A DNA stretch of 64,000 nt. It comes from Petunia secreta. Lineage: Eukaryota; Streptophyta; Magnoliopsida; Solanales; Solanaceae. The DNA is taken from positions 69,472,001 to 69,536,000 of the forward strand of contig JARKIP010000005.1 in NCBI GenBank assembly GCA_029990175.1, given 5' to 3'. The position numbers and the translations under genes were made by a program. Under the pieces are notes generated by a model. It was not told the DNA's origin. It searched no databases and saw only the letters and a program-made list of their open reading frames with translations. Below, piece by piece: positions 42,876-54,745 of the stretch; the first letter of the stretch is position 1; each line of letters starts with the position of its first letter.

Positions 42876-43849
42876 ATTTTATAAAACCTATTATACATCC
42901 AACTACTATTTTCATCAAGTTTTATCTACACAAAGGTTACAAACCAATATCAAGCAACATATATTATTCTTTTTTATTAAGCAACATATATCAAGAGGAC
43001 TTCTATATTTAATCACAGAGTAAGCTCATAAATATGATGATTTCAACAGTTCTTTAAAACAAAAAACTTTCATATGATCCTAAAGTGTAAACGAATAACA
43101 AAGTAACAAAAGGCATCAAATTTCATAAACAAACCACCATCTCACCTACCCCAACTCCTCCCCACCATAACCAAATTTCAATTACACTTTGAATATTTTA
43201 CTAGGACATGCGAGGGTATATGACCTTATTATTACTTATAATTAAATTAATTTCGTTAAATTTTTTCTAAAAAATAAAAATAATACACTTAGGTCACCGG
43301 TGGCAGTGGTATGTCCCTGAAAAAAATAAAAAAAAACTTGTTAAAAGAGAAACAAGAAAAAAAAAGTGGGGAAAATCGGGGATGGGGGAAATCGGGGGTG
43401 GGTGGCGTAAAGAAGGGGGAACAATGGGAGCAATAAGGGACGGGGATTAACGGGGTGCTGATTACCTGGTTCGCCGACGAGGGATGGAGTTAGAGTCGGG
43501 AGGATTTGAAGAAGGAGGCAGGGTTTGATTTTAGAAGCAGGAGGTGAGTTTGTTCCGATGAAGAGTAAGTGGGTGTTGTTTTAATTAAAATAGCGTACCT
43601 AGAGAGGAAAATCCAGGTCTGCCCTTTTTTAGAAAAAGAAATGGTGAGGGAATTTCCTACCTAAGCAAGTGAATTTTTTTTTAGTTTTAATTCTACTACG
43701 GAAAATTGTGGTTTGGCGAGGGAATTCCCTCTCTGGGTGTTCAGAGAGGGAATTCCCTCATCACCTCTTTCCTAGGTAACTCAACGTTTTCTAGAAGTGT
43801 TATCACAATATTTAAACAACAGTGCAATGTATTAACAACGTCTGATGAT

Positions 43850-44553
43850 CCTTAGTTGTAGTTGTAATCCCCATATCCTGATTTTAGGTTACACAATTAA
43901 ATTTATAGTTTTGGGGCACAAACAACTCTTTGTATCAAGATTCTAGGCGTGATAATTGTTAATATGAATGTGAGCAACCTGTAAAAATAAAAACTATACG
44001 ATAATCAAATCATTAACAATAGCAAAATGAACCAGCAATGATGATAATAATTGAATAATGAAAATAAAGTAGAAGGAATCATGTTGATTGAGTCGTGCGG
44101 AGTCCAGTGACAATTGCAACGCGAGCTAACTTCGAACAATGGTAACAACAGCAGTTCAAAGCTAGAGCGATAGTAGCTTTGTGCGTAAACAGTAATTAAG
44201 AAGTACAAATAAGGGAGAAGGGGTGTATTTATAAACTAAGTCATAAATGTCTTGAAAGGTCTACTCATTTCGTCTCTCCACAATATGTTGAGCCGTTGGA
44301 ACGTGATAAAGAAAATCCCGAAAATAGCGAGTGCCGTTCAAATGAGATTCTTATTCATTTGAGTGTTCGGTTGAAGTTTCCGGATATCTGTGTGCATGTT
44401 TGTTAAATCGGTGGGTCATTTTTTATTTCAAGCAAACTATCTGCCGTCGTGCTAAGTTGTGGATCGAATGACCTGCCTTATAATTTTACTCCAACAACAC
44501 TACGATATCGGATACTTGGCAATACGTGTCCGATCCAATTTTTGTCAATACAG
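43850..44553 (-). repeat. degraded Tat-like LTR
   Basis: The end CGTGTCCGATCCAATTTTTGTCAATACAGTG is related to the LTR ends at 17108 and 17352, and GAGTGTTCGGTTGAAGTTTCC (near 44362) to 17173. ATGATGATAATAATTGAATAATGAAAA near 44037 recalls the start of the element 1 LTR. A minus-strand TATA (TTTATAAATACACC) lies near 44226. No internal coding region is attached, so it is likely a solo LTR. Its left limit is uncertain. Confidence 0.45.
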
Positions 44554-47500
44554 TGACTCAAATTGACAAGTCGAATGAGAAAAAATCGAATCTTGCCAAT
44601 TTTTTTTTTTTTTTAAGTATGCCATGGAAATAAGACTGACAATTCTTTTTTATGAGGAAGAAAAGAATAGAATCAAATGGGATTACCTCGTATTCTCATG
44701 CTTAAATAGATTTCACTAAAAAATATGGGCGGTGGACTTCCATAGAACATTAATTCTTTCCATAAACAAATCAAAAGCTTAGCAAATGGTATATCTCCAA
44801 GGTCTCCTCTATTAAAGAGATTTGTACAATTTGTCTAATTAAGGTCAACCCACTTGATGATTGGTGAGTTTGCCCACGAGTACATATGTAAAAGATTAGC
44901 TCAAAATTAAAGCCTTGAACGCCAATGCATTAGGATTAAAATAAGAATATTTTTCGACCACTAAGCATTCTTACCTTTAATTCTAGCGAAAAAAAAAATA
45001 CACAGGTGACAAATGGATGAACTGATTCTGAGTTGACTCAATTGTTTTTTTTTTTTTTTTGATCGAAAGTTGACTCAATTGTTTATATAAAAGTATAGTA
45101 CCGAATTGTTCATTAAGTAATTAATTGGGATTATTCTTCATGTAGTACCATTTATGTTATCATCATCTTCAAATTCTTTCCATGATTTTTTTAGTGGATT
45201 AAAAATCTTTAAGAGCCTTGATAGTCCTTGTCCGATTCTTCACTAATAAAACTAGTACCAAAGTCAACAAATTGTTGACCTGTGTAAAAGGTACGACCTA
45301 AAAAGATAGACATGTTTAAAAGGAATTTATGAATAATCAATTAAGAAGTTGATTGTTAATCCTTAATAAAGGTTATTTATTTACAATTAAGAAAGTTGGT
45401 TGTACAAATACAATAAACGTTACACGTAGTGTGCAAAAAGTTATAACTCTTCCATCGCCCTGCGGTTAATTTTAAAGCATAGTGAAATATATTGGCTCCC
45501 TCTAATTTTCGCCAGAAATTTTGAGTTCGAGTTTTGAAAATGAAGAAATTTTCTTAATAAAGCACATTTCCTTAAATAAGCCATACTTATGAAAATTTGA
45601 ATAGTTGGATCGATCGATTCAGAATAACATATTATTAAGAAAAAAAATCTTACAGGTAGTCCTGCTTACTTCCTTGCAGTCCTATAAAATATGACTTAAA
45701 CTTTAACAGAAGCCAATAGTGATCTTGCGTTATAATAAAATGTAGTGAAAAAATGAGACCAGAGGTTATGGAAAGTGCGCATATGGTTCTGTCAAGTGTC
45801 AACTATCTGTTCTAGCTTTAATAGCACAACTCTCCAACTCAATGTCTTGGCCTGTGATTCCCCACCGGCACTCGACACTATAAAATGGATAAATAGTAGC
45901 CTATCTGTTTATTAGTAGTGAACCTATACCCTATCCCCCACTTACCAGGACTTCCTGACTTCCTCAATTCTTTAGAAATTATTGAAATAAAATGATAAGT
46001 TCATGGAACTAATTGTTTTCCAAACAAATATATAACAACGATAAAATATCTTTTTAGCACTATCAATATACATGATTAGCCGTAGACTAAAATAGCTTAC
46101 ACTATCATCAACATCTTTGTCACTTACACTTTTTAACATATCAAACTGTAATTTTTCCCAGTCAATTTGCATGAAAACTTTTTACATATATATATATATT
46201 ATGATTTTCTGTTGTTTGAACTCCATAGTGCGTTGAACTAATCTAGAACACATAGACCACTAAATGGACGCATAAACGTAAATTTTGGTGCATGTACCAG
46301 ATGCTGGGAAGCCTAATAACCTGCCGCAAATTTAACTTATTGATCTATAGTAAATTTATGGATACTAGATATATAATTTTGTCATCATGTATGTAACCTA
46401 AAAGAGCGCAGAAGATAGAACATCGAGCACCCAATCAACGAAGCATATGATTTTAAGAATTGTTTGCTAAGCGAGAATACAACTGTCACAAACGAGGGAT
46501 ATGAAATCAATCAGAATTGCAAATCACACGAGCAAAATCGAGAAATCAATCTTAGCGCAATGGCATGATATCTCGCGCACACACTATCACAAAATATTCT
46601 ATCAGTAAAAAGAAATCTCCTACTAGCTACTGCCCATTTCATCAGATTTAACTTTATAAAGCAACTACACCCAATGATAATATATGCCCCTTAACATGTT
46701 CAAATGGACTAGTCTTTTGGGACTGTGACATATTTGGAACTATCCTATCCTAAGCTTGTACCAATGACAAAGCTTCTTCCTGGTATTTTTGGAATCCAAA
46801 TCTTTGGTGTCTCGCTATTTCAACTAGCGTCAGCAAATTATATGTCCATTCTTTTCTTTTCACTTTTTCCCCCTTTAGTTAGAATAACTTGGACCACCAC
46901 TTTGGTGCATAGGATAGGATTAGAATTAGCTAGTTAGGTTTAATTCTCAACTTGGATTATTTCTTGTTCTGATTCTGTTTCGTTTTGATTAAGCCCCCTC
47001 ATTAGTGAATAACAGCTAGTTACAAATAATACTGCTTGTTGAGGTTAAAACCAATTAAATCAATCATAATAGTATATATGGTTGTTATTCAAATCAAGTG
47101 TGAGACAGCAAATTATAGATAAATCGAAAGTTTAGGCCAAGTGAGTCGATCATATGCTTTGGATTTTAGGTAATATTCTTGGTATTTGGAACAAGGTTCT
47201 TGCATTTTCTGTCTCCGTTTATTGAATTTGTCATTCCAAGAAATATCTGCTGTTTTCAAGTTCCTAGAACTGAGTTTGATATATTGTGCATGCGTAGTCA
47301 TTTCAAGAGAGCCAATATTTGGTTTTGTTTATTTTATTGCAGTGACAGTAAATTAAACAAAATGAACAATAGAAGGAACTATATTTTTCTTCACTTTGTT
47401 TGGTTTACGGAGAAAATAACAGAAATGAAGGAAAGGATGACATTTCTATTGCTATTTGTTAGACATAAAGCGGAGGGGAATCAAACTTTCTCTTTGTTTA

Positions 47501-48148
47501 TTCTCTTAAAAATCCTAATTAAAATCAGAATCCCATATCATATTTCGACCAATAGATCAATAATAATCGTAATTGGAAGTATTAATGTTGTTAAGGGGCA
47601 ATAGTGGCAGCGAACCCGTTTATGGTGAGATATTTTCTTATTTATTTTACAGTTTAAACATTTTATTGTGATGTGATTTTTCTTTTCCTTTTTAAGGAAG
47701 AAACATTGCATGTTAGCTTTGAAATGCTTGTTACATTTGTTACTTTGGCTAAGATGCAGTTTGTTAGTGGTGTCATAATCTAGCATGACAAAAATACTAA
47801 AAATAGACCGCCACAAGTGGAATTCGAATTCTAGAATCTAAAGTTGGGTTATATGTGCTTAAACCAACTCACTTATCTATGCTTTTGTTTTAATAGTGTT
47901 ATTCTTTATTTTTAGAGGCAATTTTTCTATTTTTACTTATTATTATATTTATATATTTAACAAAATTTTTGATTCAATAATGTCGGATGTCACCGGGTAC
48001 CAAGGGGGTAAATCTGCCCCTGCTAAGATGTATCTAATAATGTTCTCTTTTTATTACTTGAGGCGCACATGAGCTATATCTCCGGTTAAAATTCTTATGA
48101 ACTTTGTGACAAGACTATTTGTATACAACTTTTAAAAGATGCGGAGTA
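44554..48148. other. unassigned AT-rich DNA
   Basis: No open frame with a family signature and no element ends were recognised. There are long T or A runs (near 44600 and 45045) and a short AT repeat near 46190. Confidence 0.5.
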
Positions 48149-48832
48149 TTAGAGCATGTTTGGCAATTGCTGTCAAAAACTACTTATTTTAAAAACTTTT
48201 GAAGAAGTACTTCTGATAATAAGCAGTTTGTGTTTGACACACTCATTGGAGAAGTACTTTTGATTCTGGCTAATCTTTACGAAAAGTACTTTTGAGTGTC
48301 AAATTACGAAAAGGACATCCAAGTTCATTTATATTTGAATTATTAGAAACAAAAAATAAATTTAAATATTTATCATAAAAACTTTAATGAAAAATATTAT
48401 TTAGCTAAAATGTAAAATATAAAGTAAAAGACTTAAATTTAAGTTTTTGAATAACATGAAATATAGTTAAGTCAATGTGATAATGGAAGTAATTACTTAA
48501 ATATATAGGAGATCCTATATCGGATTGAGGGAAATACCTAGAAATAAAAACTAGTCTTAAGAGGAAGAAGATTTGTAAAAGTACGTAGAAGAAAAAAGAG
48601 GGGAAAAAAGAAATATAATTTTATTTTGAGAAAGATGTGTTTAACTAATGAGTGATCATTTAATAAATATGGAGTTTTGGTAAGGGTATTTTTATTTTTA
48701 AAAAATAAATAATTTGTTTTTGCTTCTACTTCTTAGAAGAAGCAGATATTTGTAGCTTCTCCCCAACAGCAGAAAAATTGTTTCTGCTGCTACGTAAAAG
48801 TACTTTTTTTTTTGTAAGCCAAACACCTCAAA
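48149..48832. repeat. MITE-like repeat (possible hAT derivative)
   Basis: The left end GAGCATGTTTGGCAATTGCTG and the right end AGTAC...GTAAGCCAAACACCTC are imperfect inverted repeats (GAGCATGTTTGGC against GAGGTGTTTGGCTT). Subterminal AAGTACTTTT and GAAGTA.TTCT motifs recur in both orientations. Such ends are common in small non-autonomous hAT-like repeats of plants. No clear 8-bp target duplication was found. A related half-element may sit at 48880-48960. Confidence 0.4.
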
Positions 48833-51000
48833 ATTTCCAAAAAAGAATATTTTTTTTTATCGTACACATTAATAGCCTTGTTGGCATTGATTCTCCAAAG
48901 CCAAAAGTATTTTTATTTTTCAAAAAAGTATTTTTTTTAAAAAAATAAATTTGTTTTAGTCAAAGCTCAAAGATAAATGATTAGTATATTAGTAACAATT
49001 TTCCCACAAAAAGAAGACTAGTTTCTACCTTCTATATCCCTTGTGCTCAAAGGAGAACATTTTTATTCCAAATAAATCTAACGATGTATATAAAGGAAGA
49101 ACATTCTAGTTTCCCGTATAGATAAGGTAATACACGTAAATAATGTTATATCGATAATACCACATATGAGTACACTATTAGTTGGAATGGGATCCAATCA
49201 TAAGCCTAGCTTTGACTGACAATCATATTCTACCACCTGTATTTGGCAACCAAAATATCTAATAATGCATCTTTTAATTCTATCCATCTAAATGCATTCC
49301 CCAACTATGGAAAAGAGGTTTTACGAAAGGGGAAAAAGGCAGAGTAAATAAATATTTAAATTGCATTCAATCCCACTTTTTGAATAGCCCACTAAACTTA
49401 AATGGTCACGTACATATGTTGTGTGGTCATGTCCTTAGCCTTTGAGGCCGTGCATGTTACAAGTGGCCCTCTACTGTACGATTCATTTTAATATAATTTT
49501 AAGTAGCGTATCATTTGTTTTTGCATGTGAAAATTCATATTCATCCTATGTATGGTGAGTTGGTGAACCAAATGACGTCATCAAAGGAACACTTGTTCAT
49601 TAAGAATCAATTCATCCTTTTATAATTTGGGAATATAAAAATTTAAACTCGAGCTGTCTGATTAAGAACGGACAAACATTCCTATCCGTTTTGAGATCAG
49701 ATTAATTGAGATTTTTACCACAAAATTTTACTTTGATACTAAGTACTCGTATCTAACGTGATTTTATTCTCATCACTTAAACTTGGGACCTCTTGTTGAG
49801 AATCGAAGGATATATCTTACTTCACAAACCACAACGTAACCTTTCGTGATGTGTAGTGCAAAATCAAGTATACGTGATCAATGGTGGAAAAACAGACGGA
49901 ATGGAAAGCATGGAAAGCAAAGGAAAAGAGAGTGTGGAAAAAAGATGATGGGAGAAAACAAAGGGAGGAAAAGATGCATTTGGTAAAGCTGTTAAAGGAG
50001 CTTGAGCATCCACCCATTTATCCAACCACAAATCAATGACATTGTACATTTCGCCAATGTATGTTGTTTGCATTTACTAGTCTCGACTAGCACACTTGTA
50101 CATTCAAGTTTTAAAACATATGTCCGCTCTGAGTTGCTAATCATTATGATGAAAAAATACATTATCTATTTTATGTGACATGGTTTAGTTTAATACAGAG
50201 TTTAAAAAAGAAATCAGACTTTTAAAATTTACGGTTCAAAATAAAATATAGAAATTTATATGGCTGAAAATCATTTCATTAAGGTAAGTTGTTTCTACTT
50301 ATAGAAATATAATATTCATTTTCAGATATACTAAAAAATAAATAGTGCCACATAAATTAAATTAGGACAAGAAAAATAGTTAACAAATGGAGTAATACTT
50401 TGTACCAAAGCACGTAAAATTTTAAAAATTCTTTTCTATCAAAAGTTCTACCATTATTACCCTCCATGCATAAAAAGAACAACTTCTTTTGGCAATTATT
50501 GCAGAGATGATAGGATGATTTGGTGGCATAAGAAGAAAACAAGTGAAGGAAAAAAGCCAGAATAGTTGAAGCTACAATCCGCTTTCCTTTTCTCTTTTCC
50601 TATGTTCTAATTTTGTGACTCCAAATATTTATTACGAAAATGAGAGCCATGCAGATAGCGAATTAGGTTCTAAGGCTACGTTTCAAACTCGGTAATACGA
50701 CACGTTATGAATGTTATGGGCGTGCAAATCTTGGCTTGAACTAGGGGCTTTCTCTTTTGTTTTTCGGGGTCCAAGCCTTTAGCCAACTAACAAAGCAGAA
50801 TCTAAGATTTACTAAAGTTAAGGGACTTAGAATAGATGTAATACGGATAACTTTTTCTAAGAGATCGAGTAAGATGTTGAGATTCATGCATTCTAATTAG
50901 AAGTCTTGGGTTGAGCGTAGAAAATAATGGAGAAGCCACTTATATGAAATGGATCCTAATTAAATGGGCCTTATGGGTCGCGTATCTCGATTAGTCTAAA
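48833..51000. other. unassigned AT-rich DNA
   Basis: No supported gene. The overlapping open frames at 49817-50073 are low-complexity and lack any family signature. Confidence 0.5.
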
Positions 51001-51711
51001 GCCATATATGGGTACTTAAAAACTAATAACACAACAGCAACACCAACAATTACGCCTCAATTCAAAACAAGTTGGGATGAGCTATATGGAAAAATAAATT
51101 AAAATAAGTCAAACCTATGCACAAGAACAAGTTAGGGACCTTTTAACTAAAACGATCTTGGATAGTCATTTTGGGAGTTGGACTCCGATTGATGAGCCGA
51201 CAGTTTCAAAAGCTACGTTAGATTTATTAGGACCTGTCTGCAAAGTTTAAGATGAATCAGACCTCGTTTGTTAAGTCTTATAAGACATTTTCATCTTCTA
51301 GTGTCGGTAAAGTCGCATTATGATTTTTAGCACGTTTCGAGTAAATGAGCTCCATTTCAAAATCTCAAAGTGTCGTTAGGTTCTTATGATCATTTGAGAC
51401 ATGTGTGAACTTATGGGAGTAAAATCCGAGTTTGTTCGGATGACTTTTGCAAGTGATCCAGAAATTGGAGTCTTTCCTCCTTCTGTTGAGCTCTCATCTT
51501 GGGTTTTGGAGATCCATTTTGAGATCCACCTTCACCAGTAGGTCAAAAAAGTGCTTTACAACTCGCGTGAAAAATTTTGGCGCGATTCCAAGCATCGTAG
51601 GGTCTCGTTCGGACCCAAAATGCAGAATCGATTGTTGAACCTAAAAAATTATCGATAAGGCAAGTTCCGAGTATTTTCAACAATATATATATATGATGAT
51701 TCCAAAGGGCT
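51001..51711 (-). other. dispersed-repeat tail and possible Ogre-like leader
   Basis: 51030-51090 (ACGCCTCAATTCAAAACAAGTTGGGATGAGCTATATGG, read as two short parts) matches a GCCTCA...AAGTTGGG..GGCTATATG motif dispersed widely in plant genomes. 51540-51711 on the minus strand would be the untranslated leader downstream of the primer site at 51712-51726. No gag or pol is recognisable. Confidence 0.35.
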
Positions 51712-51726
51712 TCTTTGGAGTCGCCA
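51712..51726 (-). promoter_or_regulatory. primer binding site, tRNA-Arg-like (Ogre type)
   Basis: The minus strand reads TGGCGACTCCAAAG. TGGCGACTC is the start of the tRNA-Arg-complementary site used by Ogre elements. It lies at the inner end of the LTR that finishes at 63535. Confidence 0.5.
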
Positions 51727-53089
51727 TCTAATTTAGGAAAATTAGTAATTAATGAGTGCAAACTTCCTCCCTTTTTAAAAGAAAAATAATTTTTGAGATT
51801 CTGAGTAAGTGGTAATCCACCAAAAGGGTGGTTATTCCAACGATTTTCACGAATCAATAAAGTAAAATAGCTTAAGAATTTTAAGGAAAATAAAATAAAT
51901 AAATAAATAGTAATACAGTAAATAAACAACAAGTAAATGGTAAGTAAATATAATTGTGAATAAATAAATAAATAAAATAATAGTAATTAATTAAATAATT
52001 AATTAAATAATTAAATAAATAATGATTAAGGGAGGCAAAATTTTGATTATATTTTTATTGCACTCATCATTTAACAACGGTTCTTAAAATTCAAAAATTA
52101 ATTGACAGATTTTAAAGAAAAGAATAAAAGCAATCTCAAAGCAGTTCTAATCGATTCATTATAATTCTATCCTACAAGGCTCCTAGTCCATTCTACAGAA
52201 ATCCTATAATATGGATTCTAGAGGGATGGAGAAGAATAGTTGAGAAGGTAGAACCCGGAAATGCGAACTTGAAAACATATGCAATACTCCAAAATATTTT
52301 TATCCACCCAATGCAAGTGTAACCAACATGGATGTGAGTTTTGCCAAACTCGTTCCATTCATGTCAAGAAAATAAAGGAGAAACGGAATTAGTATACGCA
52401 AGTAGTGACAAGCAGAGAAACAAATGATCATACAAGGAAAGTGATCTAACATTAATAAGAAACATGCCATATTAAAGGAACTACCTCTAACTAAAATTAG
52501 CCGAGCCTAATAAACTCAACAGAACACTAAAAAACAGAAAGAAAATTTGGAAAAACTACAAGAGACACAGACACAAAGTCCAGGAGAAACTGAAGTACAC
52601 CTTAATAGAATGCTAAAGAATTAAGGAAACAGGAACAAGGAAGTAAAAACAGGCACCAAAAAGGTTAACAATATACATATCATGGTTCACCTAGAAACAC
52701 CACTCTTAACAGCTTACTTCAACCCCTTATTGGTATCAACTAACAAACAACTAATCAACTAGCAAGGAACCAACTATAAGAACCCATTGAAGCTGCTTCT
52801 AAACTAACCAAGACAAGAAGGGAACAGAACTGAAGAAATACATACCAAAAGTAATGGACAGAATTAAAACAAAACTGATTTCTTGTAGAAACTTAACATC
52901 ACCAGCAAATGCAAGCTTTCACACACACCTGGGACTCAAACTTAACTCATGCCTTCCCTTTAATAAAACTGAACCCTTTTCTTCTTTAACAAGACCATAC
53001 CTTAAGAGAGAGGGCCTAAGCATCTTTCAAATTCAAGACACAAAGCATAAAATAACCCCTCAAAACTTACCTGAGCAACATGAACCAAG

Positions 53090-54727
53090 TGATAACGTCC
53101 CACTCACACCTCAAATGAGATATGAAACGGTTGTCGGAATACAATTTTACCCAACTATGAGTCGGGGTCAAATCCACAGGGAACAATGTGATGCGATTAA
53201 GAATATGGAGGAATTAAACCTATTGACTAGGTCAAACAAGAGTAATAACTAGATAATTAAGTTAACAACTAATATTTATACTAGAAAGCATATAAATGTG
53301 ATCAATAGAGACACAAGCAAAGATGAAAGTTAGTAGAGCTTAGAAAATGCAATCAACCCAATGTTAACCAATCTTGCGTAAAGAGATCCAACCAATTAAG
53401 CTTAGGTGTGCATCGTGACACTCAATTTGTTTTACCTAGATAGCTTTCAGTGACTACCAAGCCTAACACCTTTCACCCATTCGGTGCAAAGAGGTATTGC
53501 ATTAAGCTCAATCGATATTGTGTCCGAGTAAGGTATCCCCCTTTCGGTGTTCAACCTGTTAACTCGGGTTGACCGCAATAAACCTACCCCCGGTACCCTT
53601 TAATCATTATCTCATTCCTAGAAGTACCCTTTTGATATAAGTCTAGTACTTATAGGGCTAGAACTAGCATTTGCAACTACCAATTCATGATAATTATAGA
53701 AATTAGTGATTAATTAGCCAAACACCCAAATCAATAATGGTAAAAGGGTACTCAATAGCTCAAAAGCATAAAGGTATCAATATACAAGCCCTAGCTCTAC
53801 TACTTAATCAACTACACATGTTTATAGTCTCGAAATAACACCAACAAGTCAATATAATGAAATACAAACCAATGTAATGAAGAAAAGGGAAAGGATTTGA
53901 CAATTTGAACTCCTAATATTCAAACCTTAGACATGGTTGATGAACTATTACCCCAAAGCTTGAGAAATAAGCTAAAGTTATAAGAAATATGGTAAACCTA
54001 GCTATATATAGTTCTATGGGCGGACCTAGGTACTTCTTAAGGGTATCAATTGATACCCCTTCGCCGAAAATTATACTGTACAAGTAAAAAAAGTATTTTT
54101 ATGTAGATATATTGTATATTGAGTACCCTTAATTTTATTTATATGTTTAATTATTTAAATTTTGATACTCCTCAGTGAAAATTCTGGTTCTGCCACTGTA
54201 TAGTTCCTATAATAAATACAATATTTTTCCAAAATTGTCCTTATGCTTTAAGGACGAAAATTTTGATTTTTGACGGATAGCTATCCTGGTGCGAAACTTG
54301 ACCAGATAGCCACTTTTTGTTGTTGACTGCGTAGTCACTTTTTGTTGAATGCCCAAAAGGGCAGGGGCCTATTTGTGAAATGGATAGGGCCCTTTTAGCT
54401 GCCCTTTAAATGAGCTGGGGCCTTTTTGGCTGCCCTTTCAATGAGCTGGGGCCCTTTTGGCCATCCTGTTACTTGGCATGATTTTCACATATAGGGAAAG
54501 GGCATGCGCCCTTGTCATGGGCAGCAGCACTTTCCTTGTTTATGCAGCTTCTTTGAAAATGTTCCCCTTTCCTTGGATATTTTACTCCTTGTGGCTTATC
54601 TTACTCCCATTTGGCTTAGAAACCTGAAACCAAGCAAAAACACATCATTTGTCTTATTGATTAGTCATTTTTAGATTCAAAGACAAAAGTTTAAGCGAGT
54701 TAAAGTAAGAAAAATTCTCATGCATCA
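53090..54727 (-). repeat. 3' LTR of the Athila-like element
   Basis: 1638 bp, about 250 bp longer than its partner at 58447-59831, mainly because of a 184-bp MITE at 54015-54198. Shared blocks include GATATGAAACGGTTGTCG, ATCAATGGTAAAAGGGTACTC-type text and the GGGCCCTTTTGGCCATCCTG region. Confidence 0.85.
54015..54198. mobile_element. hAT-type MITE, TSD TATAGTTC
   Basis: A 184-bp insertion present only in the left LTR. Ends are TATGGGCGGACC and GGTTCTGCCACTG (near-inverted). It is flanked by an exact 8-bp duplication TATAGTTC (54007-54014, 54199-54206). The empty site TTTATAGTTCC is seen in the right LTR near 59364. Confidence 0.8.
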
Positions 54728-54745
54728 CTCCCCCGAACTTAAGTC
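54728..54745 (-). promoter_or_regulatory. polypurine tract of the Athila-like element
   Basis: The minus strand reads GACTTAAGTTCGGGGGAG immediately 5' of the 3' LTR, the form seen in Athila-type elements. Confidence 0.7.

Larger units (their letters stand above)
28183..43799 (-). mobile_element. CACTA (En/Spm) transposon, split by a nested retrotransposon
   Basis: The left end CACTACTAGAAAATGCG and the right end CGTTTTCTAGAAGTG are inverted terminal repeats of CACTA type. Subterminal motifs GCGAGGGAATTC, AGAGAGGGA and similar recur within about 250 bp of both ends. The flanking trinucleotides are ATA (left) and TTA (right), so a 3-bp target duplication is imperfect. Two minus-strand genes lie inside: TNP2-like (5' part 42875-40661, 3' part 31995-30722) and TNPA-like (30497-28620). 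Without the 8.7-kb nested element it would be about 6.9 kb. Confidence 0.85.

Noticed and set aside
47179..47604. 141-codon open frame on plus in an AT-rich region
   Set aside because: Composition is that of AT-rich non-coding DNA; no domain, no splice support and an overlapping frame on the other strand.
52854..53252. 132-codon open frame on plus
   Set aside because: It crosses the border between the Ogre-like LTR and the Athila-like LTR at 53090, so it cannot be an ancestral gene.
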